NCBI GenBank assembly: GCA_050955105.1
Contig: JBPBQZ010000035.1
Location: forward strand, 1-56,602
From: JBPBQZ01 sp050955105
GTDB lineage: Bacteria > Pseudomonadota > Gammaproteobacteria > Burkholderiales > Burkholderiaceae
Direction of reading: 5' to 3'
Length of the DNA: 56,602 bases
The position numbers and the translations under genes were made by a program. Positions 18,330 through 27,871 of this stretch are shown here, in pieces (position 1 is the first letter of the stretch; the number at the start of each line of letters is the position of its first letter). Below the pieces are notes generated by a model that had not been told where the DNA came from, searched no databases, and saw nothing but the letters and a program-made list of their open reading frames with translations.

Positions 18330-19291
18330 ACACCATCGACCAAGCGAACGCCCTGTCACCGGCGGCGTTACTACAGTTAGGCCAGACCTCGCGTTCGATT
18401 ACCGGGGTATCTCTTGCCGGAGGCGATTACCGCGGCATGGCGCTCAGCGGCCTGCGCTTCGAAGCGGTCGACGCACGCGGTGCGCGCTTCGATGGCGCTG
18501 ACCTGCGGCGTACGCAGTGGCACGGCTGCACGCTCGGTGAGGCCGGCCTGCGCGAAATCGAGGCGGAAAAATTGAGCTTGGACGGTTGCGATCTGCAGCG
18601 CGCCGATTTAACCGGCGCGCATCTGGTCTGCACCGACTTCGGCAGCTGCGACCTGCGGCGCGTGCATTTCGACGGCGCCGACTTAACCCGAAGTTTTTTC
18701 AACCACTGTGATCTGCGTGGCGCCGCCCTGGCCCGCGCCACGCTGGCCATCGCGCAGTTGATTCAATGCAATTTGGCCGATACCGATCTGCGCGCCGTTG
18801 CCTGGCATACCGTGCACACGCAGCGCTGCGACCTGTCGCATGCATGCTTCGTCGACGCCCGTCTCGAAAACTGTTCTTTCAGGAACGCGCTCGCGGCACA
18901 AGCCGATTTCTCGGGCATGTTGGCGAACTTCGTCTCTTTCACCGACGCCTTGCTGCGCGCCACGCGCTTCACCCACGCCACCATACAGCACGCCAAGTTC
19001 GATCGCGCGCGACTGGATGCCGCTGATTTTTCGAATGCCGATTTGTTCGCCGCCAGTTTCGCCGCAGCGCACCTGGCGCAAGCGTCGTTCCGACAAAGTA
19101 CCTTGCAGCATGCGGACTTCTCACACAGCCATGCCTGCCGGGCCGACTTTTGTCATGCGGACGTAGCACGCGCCCATTTTCATGGCGCCGAATTGGCCGA
19201 CGCGCGTTGGGAACATTGCAATCGGCAGTTGGCATTGGGCGACGACCCGGAGCTTCTCGCCGCCGAGCAATGGCGCGCGCCACCGGATTGA
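18326..19291 (+). CDS. Pentapeptide-repeat protein, T6SS accessory
   Basis: The product has 321 residues and is almost entirely pentapeptide repeats. Examples are FDGADLRRTQWHGCTLGEAG, DLQRADLTGAHLVCTDFGSC and LDAADFSNADLFAASFAAAH. These predict a right-handed quadrilateral beta-helix about 55-60 coils-residues long. Cys is frequent at the tight turns. There is no signal peptide or membrane segment. Its start overlaps the stop of the DUF2169-pentapeptide gene, so the two are likely made together and may stack or heterodimerise. It could be an adaptor, a spike-tip extension, or cargo. Some pentapeptide proteins mimic DNA and inhibit gyrase, but nothing here indicates that function. Confidence 0.85.
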   Translation: MNTIDQANALSPAALLQLGQTSRSITGVSLAGGDYRGMALSGLRFEAVDARGARFDGADLRRTQWHGCTLGEAGLREIEAEKLSLDGCDLQRADLTGAHLVCTDFGSCDLRRVHFDGADLTRSFFNHCDLRGAALARATLAIAQLIQCNLADTDLRAVAWHTVHTQRCDLSHACFVDARLENCSFRNALAAQADFSGMLANFVSFTDALLRATRFTHATIQHAKFDRARLDAADFSNADLFAASFAAAHLAQASFRQSTLQHADFSHSHACRADFCHADVARAHFHGAELADARWEHCNRQLALGDDPELLAAEQWRAPPD

Positions 19292-19336
19292 ACAGAGCGT
19301 GATGGCTGCTCCCTTTTTTGTCTGTCACCGATAAAT

Positions 19337-20218
19337 ATGTCTAAATATTCAACATTCGCGGCAGCTGCCGATGTAGCCGCCATCAATCCGATCGCGCCGA
19401 TCGTTTCCGAACCTGCGCCGGCCAAATATGGAATCGAGCATGCGCATGCAAGGTCGGATGCGGCGTCATCGCTTACATCGAAGATCTCGGCATGCAGGCA
19501 GCCGCTACCGCTGCCTGATCCCCTGCCTGACCCCTTACCCGAGCGCATGCCGGGGCCGCCGTCTGGCACGTCTGTTTCGGCCGTTTCGTTCGGCACGGCG
19601 CAACTCGATCATGCGCAAGTCGAACGCATCGACGGGGCCCGTCACGTGGTCGCATGGGGCGGCCATCGCATCGCCGCGCTGCGCGCCGCCAGTTGTCTGT
19701 TGACTCCAGGCGTGGGGGATCGCGTACTCGTGTCGCGCAGCGGCACGCATGCCTATCTGCTGGCGGTGCTGGAACGCGCCGCCGCCACGAGCGCGCCAAT
19801 ACGTCTCGAATTAAGCGGCGATACGCAGTTGTCGGTGGTGGGTGGTGCGCTGACTGTGCAAGCGGAGGGCGGCATCGCACTCGATGGCGGTCCGCGCCTA
19901 ACGCTGAACGCGGTCGACGCGAGCGCGCAATTCGAACAAGCCAGCCTGCTAAGCCAGGTGTTACAGACCAGCGGCGGCGTGCATCGGTCGCTATGGCGCG
20001 AGCAATCGAGTATTTGCGAACGGCACAGCCTCACAGCACTGCGCGCGCACGCTGAATTAGGTGACAGCACGCGCCACGTGGCTGGCTGCGACGACAGCGT
20101 GGCCGCGGCCATGCAACAACGCGTTAGCGGACGCTGGTCGGTGAGCGCACGCGTTGCCGATGTGTATGCGGAACGCCGTGTTTCGATCGACGCGGCGCTG
20201 CAGGTGCAACTCGGCTGA
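19337..20218 (+). CDS. DUF3540-type T6SS accessory protein
   Basis: The 293-residue product matches, by arrangement and content, the DUF3540 proteins found between pentapeptide/DUF2169 genes and DUF4150 genes in T6SS loci. The first 90 residues are low-complexity and Pro-rich (PLPLPDPLPDPLPERMPGPP). The core then begins ARHVVAWGGHRIAALRAASCLLTPGVGDRVLVSRSG (an OB-like strand set), followed by LELSGDTQLSVVGGALTVQAEGGIALDG, which reads like a gp5-type beta-helix. The C-terminus is helical (SLWREQSSICERHSLTALRA). No ribosome-binding site is clear before the ATG. The function is not established. The VgrG-like beta features suggest it forms part of the spike. Confidence 0.72.
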   Translation: MSKYSTFAAAADVAAINPIAPIVSEPAPAKYGIEHAHARSDAASSLTSKISACRQPLPLPDPLPDPLPERMPGPPSGTSVSAVSFGTAQLDHAQVERIDGARHVVAWGGHRIAALRAASCLLTPGVGDRVLVSRSGTHAYLLAVLERAAATSAPIRLELSGDTQLSVVGGALTVQAEGGIALDGGPRLTLNAVDASAQFEQASLLSQVLQTSGGVHRSLWREQSSICERHSLTALRAHAELGDSTRHVAGCDDSVAAAMQQRVSGRWSVSARVADVYAERRVSIDAALQVQLG

Positions 20219-20261
20219 TCGGCACTCAGCACCTCAATCAATCAAATAACTCGAAGTTGTC

Positions 20262-20663
20262 ATGGCTTACCTACAGACCACCAACGGCGGCAAAACGGTC
20301 GCGCCGGTTCAATTCGTTAAGACGCCTGGACCCACCGGTGTGATACCGCTTCCCTATACCAGTATCGGTACAACCCAAGACGCCAGCAGTTTCTCTAAAA
20401 AAGTTTTCGTCGGCGGTAGCCCCGCGCTCAACACTGGGGACAAGATCAGTCGCACGACGGGCGACGAGCCGGGCCTCGAAGGTGGCGTGATTTCGGGTAC
20501 GACTTCTGGACCAGTCAAACCTTTGATGGGCAGCGGCAAGGTCAAGGTGGATGGCCAGCCGGCCGCGCTGCACACACTGCCCACCGGACAAAACGGTTCC
20601 CCGCCCAACGCTCTGGGCTCGGCGCAGACACCCAGCCAGACCAAAGTGGCAGCGGGCGGCTAG
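20262..20663 (+). CDS. PAAR-like DUF4150 spike-tip protein
   Basis: The 133-residue product is a PAAR-like (DUF4150) protein thought to sharpen the VgrG tip. Family signs are the N-terminal MAYLQTTNGGKTVAPVQFVKTPGPTGVIPLPYTSIG, KVFVGGSPALNTGDKISRTTGDEPG, GGVISGTTSGPV, and a closing VKVDGQPAALHTLPTGQNG. There is no C-terminal toxin extension: the protein ends shortly after the fold. GAAG lies about six bases before the ATG. It is the last spike gene before the membrane-complex genes and is separated from tssJ by two bases. Confidence 0.87.
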   Translation: MAYLQTTNGGKTVAPVQFVKTPGPTGVIPLPYTSIGTTQDASSFSKKVFVGGSPALNTGDKISRTTGDEPGLEGGVISGTTSGPVKPLMGSGKVKVDGQPAALHTLPTGQNGSPPNALGSAQTPSQTKVAAGG

Positions 20664-20665
20664 AC

Positions 20666-21265
20666 ATGCGCGCAAAGCTTGAGCGCGGCGTCGCGTGCAT
20701 TACCACGAGCCTGCTGCTCACTAGCTGCAGCATGTTCGGGGGCAACTCCGCCGACGACGCGCTCAAGGCGCTGCAATGGTCGTATGCGGCCAACGCCATC
20801 ACCTTACAGCTCGACGCCAGTGCTGACCTAAATCAACACGACGGCGCCCCGCATACCGTGTCGCTGGCAGTCGTGCAGACCGCCGATGCGAGTACCTTCG
20901 CGCAGCTCACCGACTCGCCCGAGGCGCTGGCCCAGTTGCTGTCGAACGACAGCACGCCTGACCAGGCGCTCGACGTGCAACGCCTGTTCGTCGCGCCGAG
21001 TGCGCAATCTCAAATTAAATTGGCACGCGCCGCGGGTGCGCGCTTCGTTGGCGTGGTAGCCGGTTTTTACCAGCTCGATCCGAAGAACAGCACTCGCTCC
21101 TATGCGATCGCCACGGTCGTGCACAGCACCGGCTGGCTGGCCAAGCATCGGACCGCCGAACCCGCGCCGCTCACCATTGCCTTGCATCTCGGCCGTGCAG
21201 CCATTCTCAATCTTCCCGTGCCGGTTACCGCCGCGTCCGGCACGCCTACGGCAGGCTCATCATGA
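20666..21265 (+). CDS. tssJ: T6SS outer-membrane lipoprotein TssJ
   Basis: TssJ anchors the TssLM complex to the outer membrane. The 199-residue product has a signal peptide with lipobox LLTSC, so the mature protein starts at Cys21. The following region has the beta-sandwich pattern of the family (YAANAITLQLDASADLNQHDG, HTVSLAVVQTADASTFAQLT, and ARFVGVVAGFYQLDPKNSTR). It is a little longer than average because of a Ser/Thr/Gly tail. It lies two bases after the PAAR-like gene and overlaps tssK (ATGA). Confidence 0.9.
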   Translation: MRAKLERGVACITTSLLLTSCSMFGGNSADDALKALQWSYAANAITLQLDASADLNQHDGAPHTVSLAVVQTADASTFAQLTDSPEALAQLLSNDSTPDQALDVQRLFVAPSAQSQIKLARAAGARFVGVVAGFYQLDPKNSTRSYAIATVVHSTGWLAKHRTAEPAPLTIALHLGRAAILNLPVPVTAASGTPTAGSS

Positions 21266-22662
21266 ACCCCATATCTCGCCCGCTGTTCTGGCACCAGGGG
21301 CTGTTTCTGCAGCCGCAGCATTTCCAACACACCGACTTGTTGAACGCGCAACGCTTGAGCCGCCTAACCGAAATCACGCAGCCGCACTGCTGGGGCGTGG
21401 CCTCGCTACAACTCGACCACCAGGCATTGCACGACAACCGCTTGCATGCCAAGCGCCTGTCGCTGCGTTTTCGAGACGGCACGCTCGTTGAAATTCCGGG
21501 CAACGGCCTGCTGGCACCGCGCGCCCTCACGCCGCGCGACATGGCGCAAGGCGCGCGCACCGTGCATGTCGGCATACGCCGCCTCGCCCCCAACCAAGCC
21601 GCCGCCACCGTGGTGGATACGCTTGATCAGGCGGCCACCGTCGAGACGCGTCTGGCGACGTTGGCCGAGGCCGAGGCCGTGCAGGACTATCACCATGCCG
21701 GCGATCAAGCGCGCTTGCAGCCGATGTACTACGTGCTGCGCTTTTTTCTCGACAACGAACTCGAACAAAGCGGCGCGTACGAGACGATACCGCTCGCGCG
21801 GGTGGAGCGCGGCGACGATGCGCTGCGCTTTGCCGCCGACTTCGTGCCGCCGCTGTTGCTGCTCGACGCCGCCGCAGGCTTGAAACAGGCGCTCGCCGAT
21901 TTGCGCGATGACGTGGCGGGCCGTGTGCGCCAGTTGAAGCCGGTCAACGTGTCGCCGCACGGCGACGCGCTCGCCAACCTTTTCGAGACAAGCCAGGCGG
22001 CGACGCGACGTCGCGCGGCGTTGATGATTCTCAACCGCTTCGCGCCGGAATTGGCGCATTGGCTCGAGCTGGATAACGTGCATCCGTGGCACCTCTACGG
22101 CTTTTTGAGACGACTAGCCGGTGAGCTGAGCCTGTTTTCGCAGCGCTGCGATGTGTTGGGGCGCACCACCGATGGCACGCCCCGCATCCAGGCTTATCGT
22201 CATGACAGCCCGGGCGAAGGCTTCGCAAGTCTGATCGCCCTGATCGGCGAGTTGCTTGGCGAGATTTCTTTCCGACCCGAGGCGGTGCTGCAATTAGTGG
22301 CGCGCGACGAGCTATGGCTGGGCGATTTTCCGGACAGCTTCCGCGTGGGGCGTCAACGCTTCTATCTCACTGTGCACAGCACGCACGACGCCGAGTCGCT
22401 GACGGCGATGCTGATCAACGAGGGCAAGCTGGCGGCGCCCGGCGAGATCGTGCAGCGCATCGCGCATGCGGTGCCCGGCGCGGCACTACATCGATTGGCC
22501 GGCGCGCCACCCGGCATGCCGCAGCGCGCAGACGCCTTGTATTTCCGTATCGAGCAAAGTTCCGACGCGTGGCGCGCGGTCGAGACTGAACGCGCAGTGG
22601 CCTTGTTCCTGCCCGAAGCGCCGGCCGACTTCGCCGCGCAGATCACCGTCGCGAAGGAATAG
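21262..22662 (+). CDS. tssK: T6SS baseplate-to-membrane connector TssK
   Basis: TssK trimers link the baseplate to the TssJLM membrane complex. The 466-residue product opens with the hallmark RPLFWHQGLFLQPQHFQHTD. It continues through HPWHLYGFLRRLAGELSLFS, IALIGELLGEISFRPEAVLQL and the C-terminal head domain (RVGRQRFYLTVHSTHD; LYFRIEQSSDAWRAVE). The length is typical. The ATG overlaps the tssJ stop by four bases, and tssL follows after two bases. Confidence 0.95.
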   Translation: MNPISRPLFWHQGLFLQPQHFQHTDLLNAQRLSRLTEITQPHCWGVASLQLDHQALHDNRLHAKRLSLRFRDGTLVEIPGNGLLAPRALTPRDMAQGARTVHVGIRRLAPNQAAATVVDTLDQAATVETRLATLAEAEAVQDYHHAGDQARLQPMYYVLRFFLDNELEQSGAYETIPLARVERGDDALRFAADFVPPLLLLDAAAGLKQALADLRDDVAGRVRQLKPVNVSPHGDALANLFETSQAATRRRAALMILNRFAPELAHWLELDNVHPWHLYGFLRRLAGELSLFSQRCDVLGRTTDGTPRIQAYRHDSPGEGFASLIALIGELLGEISFRPEAVLQLVARDELWLGDFPDSFRVGRQRFYLTVHSTHDAESLTAMLINEGKLAAPGEIVQRIAHAVPGAALHRLAGAPPGMPQRADALYFRIEQSSDAWRAVETERAVALFLPEAPADFAAQITVAKE

Positions 22663-22664
22663 TC

Positions 22665-23408
22665 ATGCGCTTATGTGAATGCTGGATGCCGCTGATCGAA
22701 CGCGCGACGCTGGAGTGGGGCGCTCACCATGCAGCGCAAGCAGAAGCACAAGACGCCGCCGCAGCGTCACCCACCGCTTGGTACGTCGCGCAACTCGATG
22801 CCGCTGCCGTCAACGCGCGCGGCATGGGCTTCGACGATGCGCTCATCGAGGCCGCCGAGTTCGCGGTGGTGGCATGGCTCGACGAATGCGCGATGTTGAG
22901 TAGCGGCGCGGGTACGGCCGCCTGGCGCCGCGCTCCCTTGCAGCGCTTGCGCTTCGGCACCACCTTGGCCGGCCAGCAATTTTTCGAGCGCCTGGATGCG
23001 CTGCCCGAGCACGCGAGTGCCGCGCGCGAGGTATACGCGCTGATGATGCTAGCTGGCTTTCGCGGCGAATACACGCACCGCCCACACGACGCATGGACCG
23101 CACGCCGTGAAGCCTTGCTTGAACGCGTGCGTACCGAAAACGGCGCGAGCAAAACGCCGTCACGCACTGAAGCATTGCTGCCACGCGATGCCGCGCTAAG
23201 CGCCGCGCACCGACAGCACTATGGGTCGGTCAACCCGCTGATGCGCCTCCTGCGTCCGCTGCGCGCGCTCTTGTTGATCGCCGCCCCACTGCTCGCCGCG
23301 CTTGCCCTCTACGCACTCGGCAACGCATCGCTCTCACACCAGGTCGATGCCTTGCTACGCACCCTGCCATCCCCGCCTGCTTCGGTTGTATCGAACCTCC
23401 CTTCATGA
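22665..23408 (+). CDS. tssL: T6SS inner-membrane protein TssL (DotU family)
   Basis: TssL is a tail-anchored inner-membrane protein that binds TssM and contacts TssK/TssE. The 247-residue product has the DotU pattern: DALIEAAEFAVVAWLDECAMLS (conserved ..A..AlvA.iDE), APLQRLRFGTTLAGQQFFERLDAL, and the EVYALMMLAGFRGEY block. A single membrane helix lies near the C-terminus (LLIAAPLLAALALYALGN, residues about 205-225), with a short Ser/Pro tail. There is no OmpA/peptidoglycan-binding extension. It overlaps tssM by four bases (ATGA at 23405). Confidence 0.93.
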   Translation: MRLCECWMPLIERATLEWGAHHAAQAEAQDAAAASPTAWYVAQLDAAAVNARGMGFDDALIEAAEFAVVAWLDECAMLSSGAGTAAWRRAPLQRLRFGTTLAGQQFFERLDALPEHASAAREVYALMMLAGFRGEYTHRPHDAWTARREALLERVRTENGASKTPSRTEALLPRDAALSAAHRQHYGSVNPLMRLLRPLRALLLIAAPLLAALALYALGNASLSHQVDALLRTLPSPPASVVSNLPS

Positions 23409-26400
23409 AACGGCTTCTCATTGCTCTTGCCTGGGTCTTCGGGCTGCTCGCGCTCGCTCTTGTTTGTTGGATTGCCACCTGGCGTGTGGCCTGGCCGCTG
23501 TGGCTAGCCCCGCTGCTGTTCCTGGGTGCGTTGCTAACGCTTTGGTTATCGAGGCTGTCATGGCGCGCCTGGCGCCGCTGGCGCGCCGCCCGAGCGTTGC
23601 GCCGCGGCGATGCGGTGCCGCCGGCAAGCCCACTCGCCGATCTGCTCGCGCGCGATTGGGAGACGGGCAGCGCCGCTTTGGGCAGCTCGCAACTCAGCGC
23701 AGCCGGCTGGCTTTTCCGCCGCGCGCGCCGTGCGCGACGCGCCCGCGCGGCGCGCGCCTTGCCCTGCCTGTTGATGCTGGGCGAACACGGCAGCGGCAAG
23801 AGCACGCTGCTGGCACGCACACGCCTCACCTCATCGCTGCGGCCCGTGCGGCAAGACCTGCCGATCGCGCCCACGGCTGCCCTCAACTGGTGGTTTTTCG
23901 ATCGCAGCGTGGTGCTGGATCCGGCCGGCGCGCTAGCCGATCCGAACCATCCTGAGCATGACGCCGGCGCCTGGCGCATGCTGCTGCGGCGGCTCGTCAA
24001 GCTGCGCGGCAAGCACGCACTGAACGGCATCGTGCTGACACTGCCGGCACCATGTTTATTGGCGGCGCGCGACGATGCTGGCGCCGGCCAGGCGTTGGCC
24101 GATGCGGGGCTGGCGCTACGTGCTCAGGTGGATCAGGTATGCGCGGCGTTCGGTGCGCGCGTGCCGGTGCACGTCGTCATCACGCAGGCCGATCGACTGC
24201 CAGGGTTCAGCGCGTGGGCCGAAGCGCTCGATGGCGCCACACGCGCACAGCCGGTCGGGCTGCTCGCCGACCACGGCGAGGCGCTCGATGCGTTCCTCAG
24301 CCGCACGTTCACGCGCTTGGGCGAGCGCTTTGCCGATCTGCGGCTGTTGGACGAGCAGCTGCCGGCGTATCGCCCTGGCGACAGCTTCTTCATCGGCACC
24401 CGTATCGCCGCTTTGCAAGCGCCGTTGCAGCGCTTCCTGATGCCGGCCTTCACGCACAATCCGTACGGCGGCGTGCCACATCTTTGCGGGCTGTTCTTCA
24501 GCGCCAGCGTGCCCGGCGCAGGCTGGTTCACGCGTGAGCTCTTCGACCGGCTGTTGCCCGCTGGACTACCGCAGAACGCGGCGCGCCCCGTCTTGCCTTA
24601 TCGCCGTGCCTTATACGCGTGGTACGCGTTCAACGGCGCTTGCGCGGCCTTGCTGGGCGCCGGCTGGATCGACCTGCACGGCAGTCTGAGCACCCTGCAA
24701 GGGGCGGCGGCCATAGCGCCAGCGGCGGCGCCAAGCTCCATGCCTGCACCCATCGCGCCGAGCAGACTGGCCGATAGTCTCGACAACCTGTCGATGTTCC
24801 CGCAACGTCAACAGGCGCTGAACCAACTGCGCGGCGGCCGGCATGCTTTGTCCTGGCCATTCAGTGCACAGCTGACGCGCTTGCGGCATGCCGACCAGCA
24901 ACGCTTCGTCGATGCCTTCGAGCAACAGGTAGTGCGCGACGGACTGCTGCGCATGGTGCAAACGCGCGTGGCGGCCGTGGCAAACGGCGGCAGCGACATG
25001 CTGGTGGCCGCCTACGCGCAACACCTCGCGCGCCGCATCAATCTGCTGGATGCCGCCCTGGCCGGCAAGCCGCTCGATGGCTTGCCGCAGCCCGGCAGCG
25101 AACTGCCGACCCTGGTCGCCGATTTCGATCCGTCCGCGCCGTTCGACCCGAGCCTCGGCGAGCGCTTTCGCGAGTTGTACCTGTGCTATTTGAACGCGCA
25201 TCCACCGCTCGCCGCGCTGCTTCGTGAACGCACGGCGTTGCGCGAGGCTCTGTCAGCGCTTGCACTGCCGAACCGCAGCGACCACTGGTTGATCGCCTGG
25301 GCCGATCTGCAGGATTCGCTGCAGCCGGTCACGGCCGCGAGCCTGTGGGACGTGCCCGACGATCCGCAACTGCCGCGCTTATCCGCCGCCTATGGCGCAC
25401 AAGGCTATCAGGCCATCAGCGGATTTTTCGACGAGCTGCAGCGCGCCAGTAGTGCCGTCGATGCCGCCGCGTTCCAAGCGACAACTCTCGCCACGCATTT
25501 TCAATATACGCAGCGGGTGGCCTGGTATCACTTCGCGCAAGCCTTCATCGCGTCACGCGGCCAACTGTCGGGCAAGGCTGCCTGGGATCATGTGCTGGGC
25601 AACTTGCTGACACCGCGCGACCCATATCTGCGGCTGATCGTCGGCATGAGCACGGCGCTGCGGCACGGCGCGCCGAACAGCACCAATCAAGACGCCGACT
25701 CAGCGCCCACCTGGACGCAGCTGGTAGACCGGCTGGCGCGCCTGATGCCGGTGACCCAACCCGCGCCGCCGGGCACTGGACTGGCTGGTCGTTCATTGGC
25801 GTGGGCGCAGCGCGTGAACAGCATCGGCCAGGCGGCTGTGCAATCGAGTGACAGCGTGGGCGGATTATGGGATGCCGCCGGCGCGGACTTCGCGGTCGGC
25901 CAGCGTCTGGCCGACTATCAAGCCGCGCTGTATCAGGCCTTGCAAGCGCTACGCGGTGGCACCGGCGCCGCCTCGGCGCTGGCCAACAAAACGCTGCTCG
26001 CGCAAACCACGGGCGGTGACGTAACGCCGCTGAACACGGCGGCGCGTATTTTCGAGAGTATCGGTAACCCGGCTGCGACGCAGGGGGCGCCTATGCCCGA
26101 GCACACGCCAGCGGCCATTGCGGCCGTGTCGAGCGCGACCCAACGGGTAGACACGCTGCGCGCGCGGGCTGCGACGTTGACAGGCACGACGGGCGTGCGT
26201 GTGCCCGGGAGCGGCTTCGGCGGAGGTGTCGCCGCAGCGATGGGCAAGGCACGGCGTTTCTCAAATATCACAAACGCGAAAAACACCAGGCATCCGGGCA
26301 GCACGAGCCCTCGCGACGATAGCGACGATAACGGCGACCAAGGCGGCGCCGGCGACATGGGCGGTGCCGGCGACGCCGAAGTCGCCGGCGTGCCCGACAT

Positions 26401-27643
26401 GTCCACCAAGGTATCGAACAACGACGCGCATTCGCGCGACCTCGACGCACCGATCCGCGCGCTCGCCCGCGGTGCACTGGACTTCGCCGCAGACTACGCG
26501 GCACGCGCCGTCAGTTGCAAGCTGCAGGCGCAATGGGACAGCAATGTGCTGGCGCCCATCGCCGGCATGCCCGACAACGCGGCGCGCATGCGGCTGCTGT
26601 TCGCCGACAAGGGCTTGGTCGCGAGCTTCACTCAAAGTATCGCGGCGCCTTATCTATTGCGCGAACCCTCGCATTACCGGGCGCTATCCGTGCTTGCGCA
26701 ACCCGTGCCGCTGACTAATCCCTTCCTGGCCTTTATCGGTGCCAGCGCCGACGAGCGCATGACCGCTGCCGCGCGCATCCAGCAACAGGCCGCTCTCGCG
26801 GCGAGCCGCGCAAGCGCGGAGGCAGCGCAGCGCGCCGAGCTGACCACGCTGCAGCCACAAATCGATACGCTCACCAGCCAGGCCGAGCAACTCGCCACCA
26901 CGCACGGCGCCGTGGAGATTACCGCGCAGCCTTCGAAGGTGAACGCAGGCGCGCGCGAATGGCCGCAGCAAATTACCTTGACGCTGCAATGCGCCGACGC
27001 GCGCACCACGCTGCAGAATTTGAACTTTCCAAGCACGACGGCCTTCAACTGGGCACCCGATCGTTGCGGCGGCGTAACGCTCGAAGCGCGCTTCGCCAAT
27101 GCCACGCTGCGACATAGCTGGGACGGCGCGCACGGCTTCATCGACTTCCTGCGCGCCTCGGTCGACGGCCACTACCGTTTCGATCTGACGCAAATGCCCG
27201 ACGCACCAGCCGCCCTGAAAGCCGCTCAAGTGAAAAGCGTGGATGTGTTCTGGCAACAGCGCGGCCAAACACCGCTGCTGGACGCTTATGCCACGCTGGA
27301 CAAGACGCGCGCGCAGTTGCAAGACCTGACGGCGCGGCGCGACAAGGTGCAGGCGCTGTTGAACGACGCCGCGGCAGCCCGCGCAGCCGACGCGCAACGG
27401 GCGGCCCTGCTGGGCGATGCCAACGCCAACAGCGCGCTGCCCGCCGACACCACGGATCTGGCACCGCTGCCGCCGGGCGTCGCGCCCCTGCCTTCGTCGA
27501 CCTCCACCGCGGACGCGGGCCTGCCGGTGCCATCTCGCATTGGGCTGTGCTGGAACGCCGCCCGGCGCGCCGCTGGCCGCGGCGCCTTGATGCATGCGCG
27601 CGCTCGTGCTGCGGCACGGGCACGCGCATTGCTGCCTCGATGA
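23405..27643 (+). CDS. tssM: T6SS inner-membrane protein TssM (IcmF family)
   Basis: TssM spans the inner membrane and periplasm and couples TssL to TssJ. The 1412-residue product has two N-terminal membrane helices (residues about 3-24 and 31-50) and a cytoplasmic NTPase-like domain with Walker A GEHGSGKST near residue 126. A third helix lies near 402-421 (WYAFNGACAALLGAGW), followed by a long periplasmic part. Late family features include DVFWQQRGQTPLLDAYA. It is longer than the usual 1100-1300 residues. The periplasmic part carries a Gly/Asp-rich repeat insert (GDQGGAGDMGGAGDAEVAGV). The protein ends in a Pro-rich then Arg/Ala-rich tail that looks non-homologous and may reflect an old frameshift. 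It closes the T6SS operon. Confidence 0.94.
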   Translation: MKRLLIALAWVFGLLALALVCWIATWRVAWPLWLAPLLFLGALLTLWLSRLSWRAWRRWRAARALRRGDAVPPASPLADLLARDWETGSAALGSSQLSAAGWLFRRARRARRARAARALPCLLMLGEHGSGKSTLLARTRLTSSLRPVRQDLPIAPTAALNWWFFDRSVVLDPAGALADPNHPEHDAGAWRMLLRRLVKLRGKHALNGIVLTLPAPCLLAARDDAGAGQALADAGLALRAQVDQVCAAFGARVPVHVVITQADRLPGFSAWAEALDGATRAQPVGLLADHGEALDAFLSRTFTRLGERFADLRLLDEQLPAYRPGDSFFIGTRIAALQAPLQRFLMPAFTHNPYGGVPHLCGLFFSASVPGAGWFTRELFDRLLPAGLPQNAARPVLPYRRALYAWYAFNGACAALLGAGWIDLHGSLSTLQGAAAIAPAAAPSSMPAPIAPSRLADSLDNLSMFPQRQQALNQLRGGRHALSWPFSAQLTRLRHADQQRFVDAFEQQVVRDGLLRMVQTRVAAVANGGSDMLVAAYAQHLARRINLLDAALAGKPLDGLPQPGSELPTLVADFDPSAPFDPSLGERFRELYLCYLNAHPPLAALLRERTALREALSALALPNRSDHWLIAWADLQDSLQPVTAASLWDVPDDPQLPRLSAAYGAQGYQAISGFFDELQRASSAVDAAAFQATTLATHFQYTQRVAWYHFAQAFIASRGQLSGKAAWDHVLGNLLTPRDPYLRLIVGMSTALRHGAPNSTNQDADSAPTWTQLVDRLARLMPVTQPAPPGTGLAGRSLAWAQRVNSIGQAAVQSSDSVGGLWDAAGADFAVGQRLADYQAALYQALQALRGGTGAASALANKTLLAQTTGGDVTPLNTAARIFESIGNPAATQGAPMPEHTPAAIAAVSSATQRVDTLRARAATLTGTTGVRVPGSGFGGGVAAAMGKARRFSNITNAKNTRHPGSTSPRDDSDDNGDQGGAGDMGGAGDAEVAGVPDMSTKVSNNDAHSRDLDAPIRALARGALDFAADYAARAVSCKLQAQWDSNVLAPIAGMPDNAARMRLLFADKGLVASFTQSIAAPYLLREPSHYRALSVLAQPVPLTNPFLAFIGASADERMTAAARIQQQAALAASRASAEAAQRAELTTLQPQIDTLTSQAEQLATTHGAVEITAQPSKVNAGAREWPQQITLTLQCADARTTLQNLNFPSTTAFNWAPDRCGGVTLEARFANATLRHSWDGAHGFIDFLRASVDGHYRFDLTQMPDAPAALKAAQVKSVDVFWQQRGQTPLLDAYATLDKTRAQLQDLTARRDKVQALLNDAAAARAADAQRAALLGDANANSALPADTTDLAPLPPGVAPLPSSTSTADAGLPVPSRIGLCWNAARRAAGRGALMHARARAAARARALLPR

Positions 27644-27669
27644 AGACATTCACAGCGAGGAGAACAACG

Positions 27670-27867
27670 ATGGCTAATGCCAACGGCAACCGCCCAGCGT
27701 CGAGCAAATCTGACAACGCGCCGGCCAAAAATCTCCGCGAAGTCGGAAAACCGGCAGACAAGACGCACGAAAAATCCGTCGACGACTCGGTTGACATGAC
27801 ATTTCCGGCGAGTGATCCGCCGGCGCATGGCGGCGTGACGAAGCTCAAGGAGAAGCCGAAAGCCTGA
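27670..27867 (+). CDS. Small FPASDPP-motif protein
   Basis: The 65-residue hydrophilic protein begins MANANGNRPASSKSDNAPAK. Its core DDSVDMTFPASDPPAHGG is a motif seen in many short uncharacterised proteobacterial proteins. AGGAG lies seven bases before the ATG at 27670, which decides the start. A longer in-frame extension from 27547 overlaps tssM and is not supported. There is no membrane segment. It sits 26 bases after tssM and five bases before the iron-permease-family gene, so the latter two may share a transcript. The function is unknown. Confidence 0.72.
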   Translation: MANANGNRPASSKSDNAPAKNLREVGKPADKTHEKSVDDSVDMTFPASDPPAHGGVTKLKEKPKA

Positions 27868-27871
27868 CATC

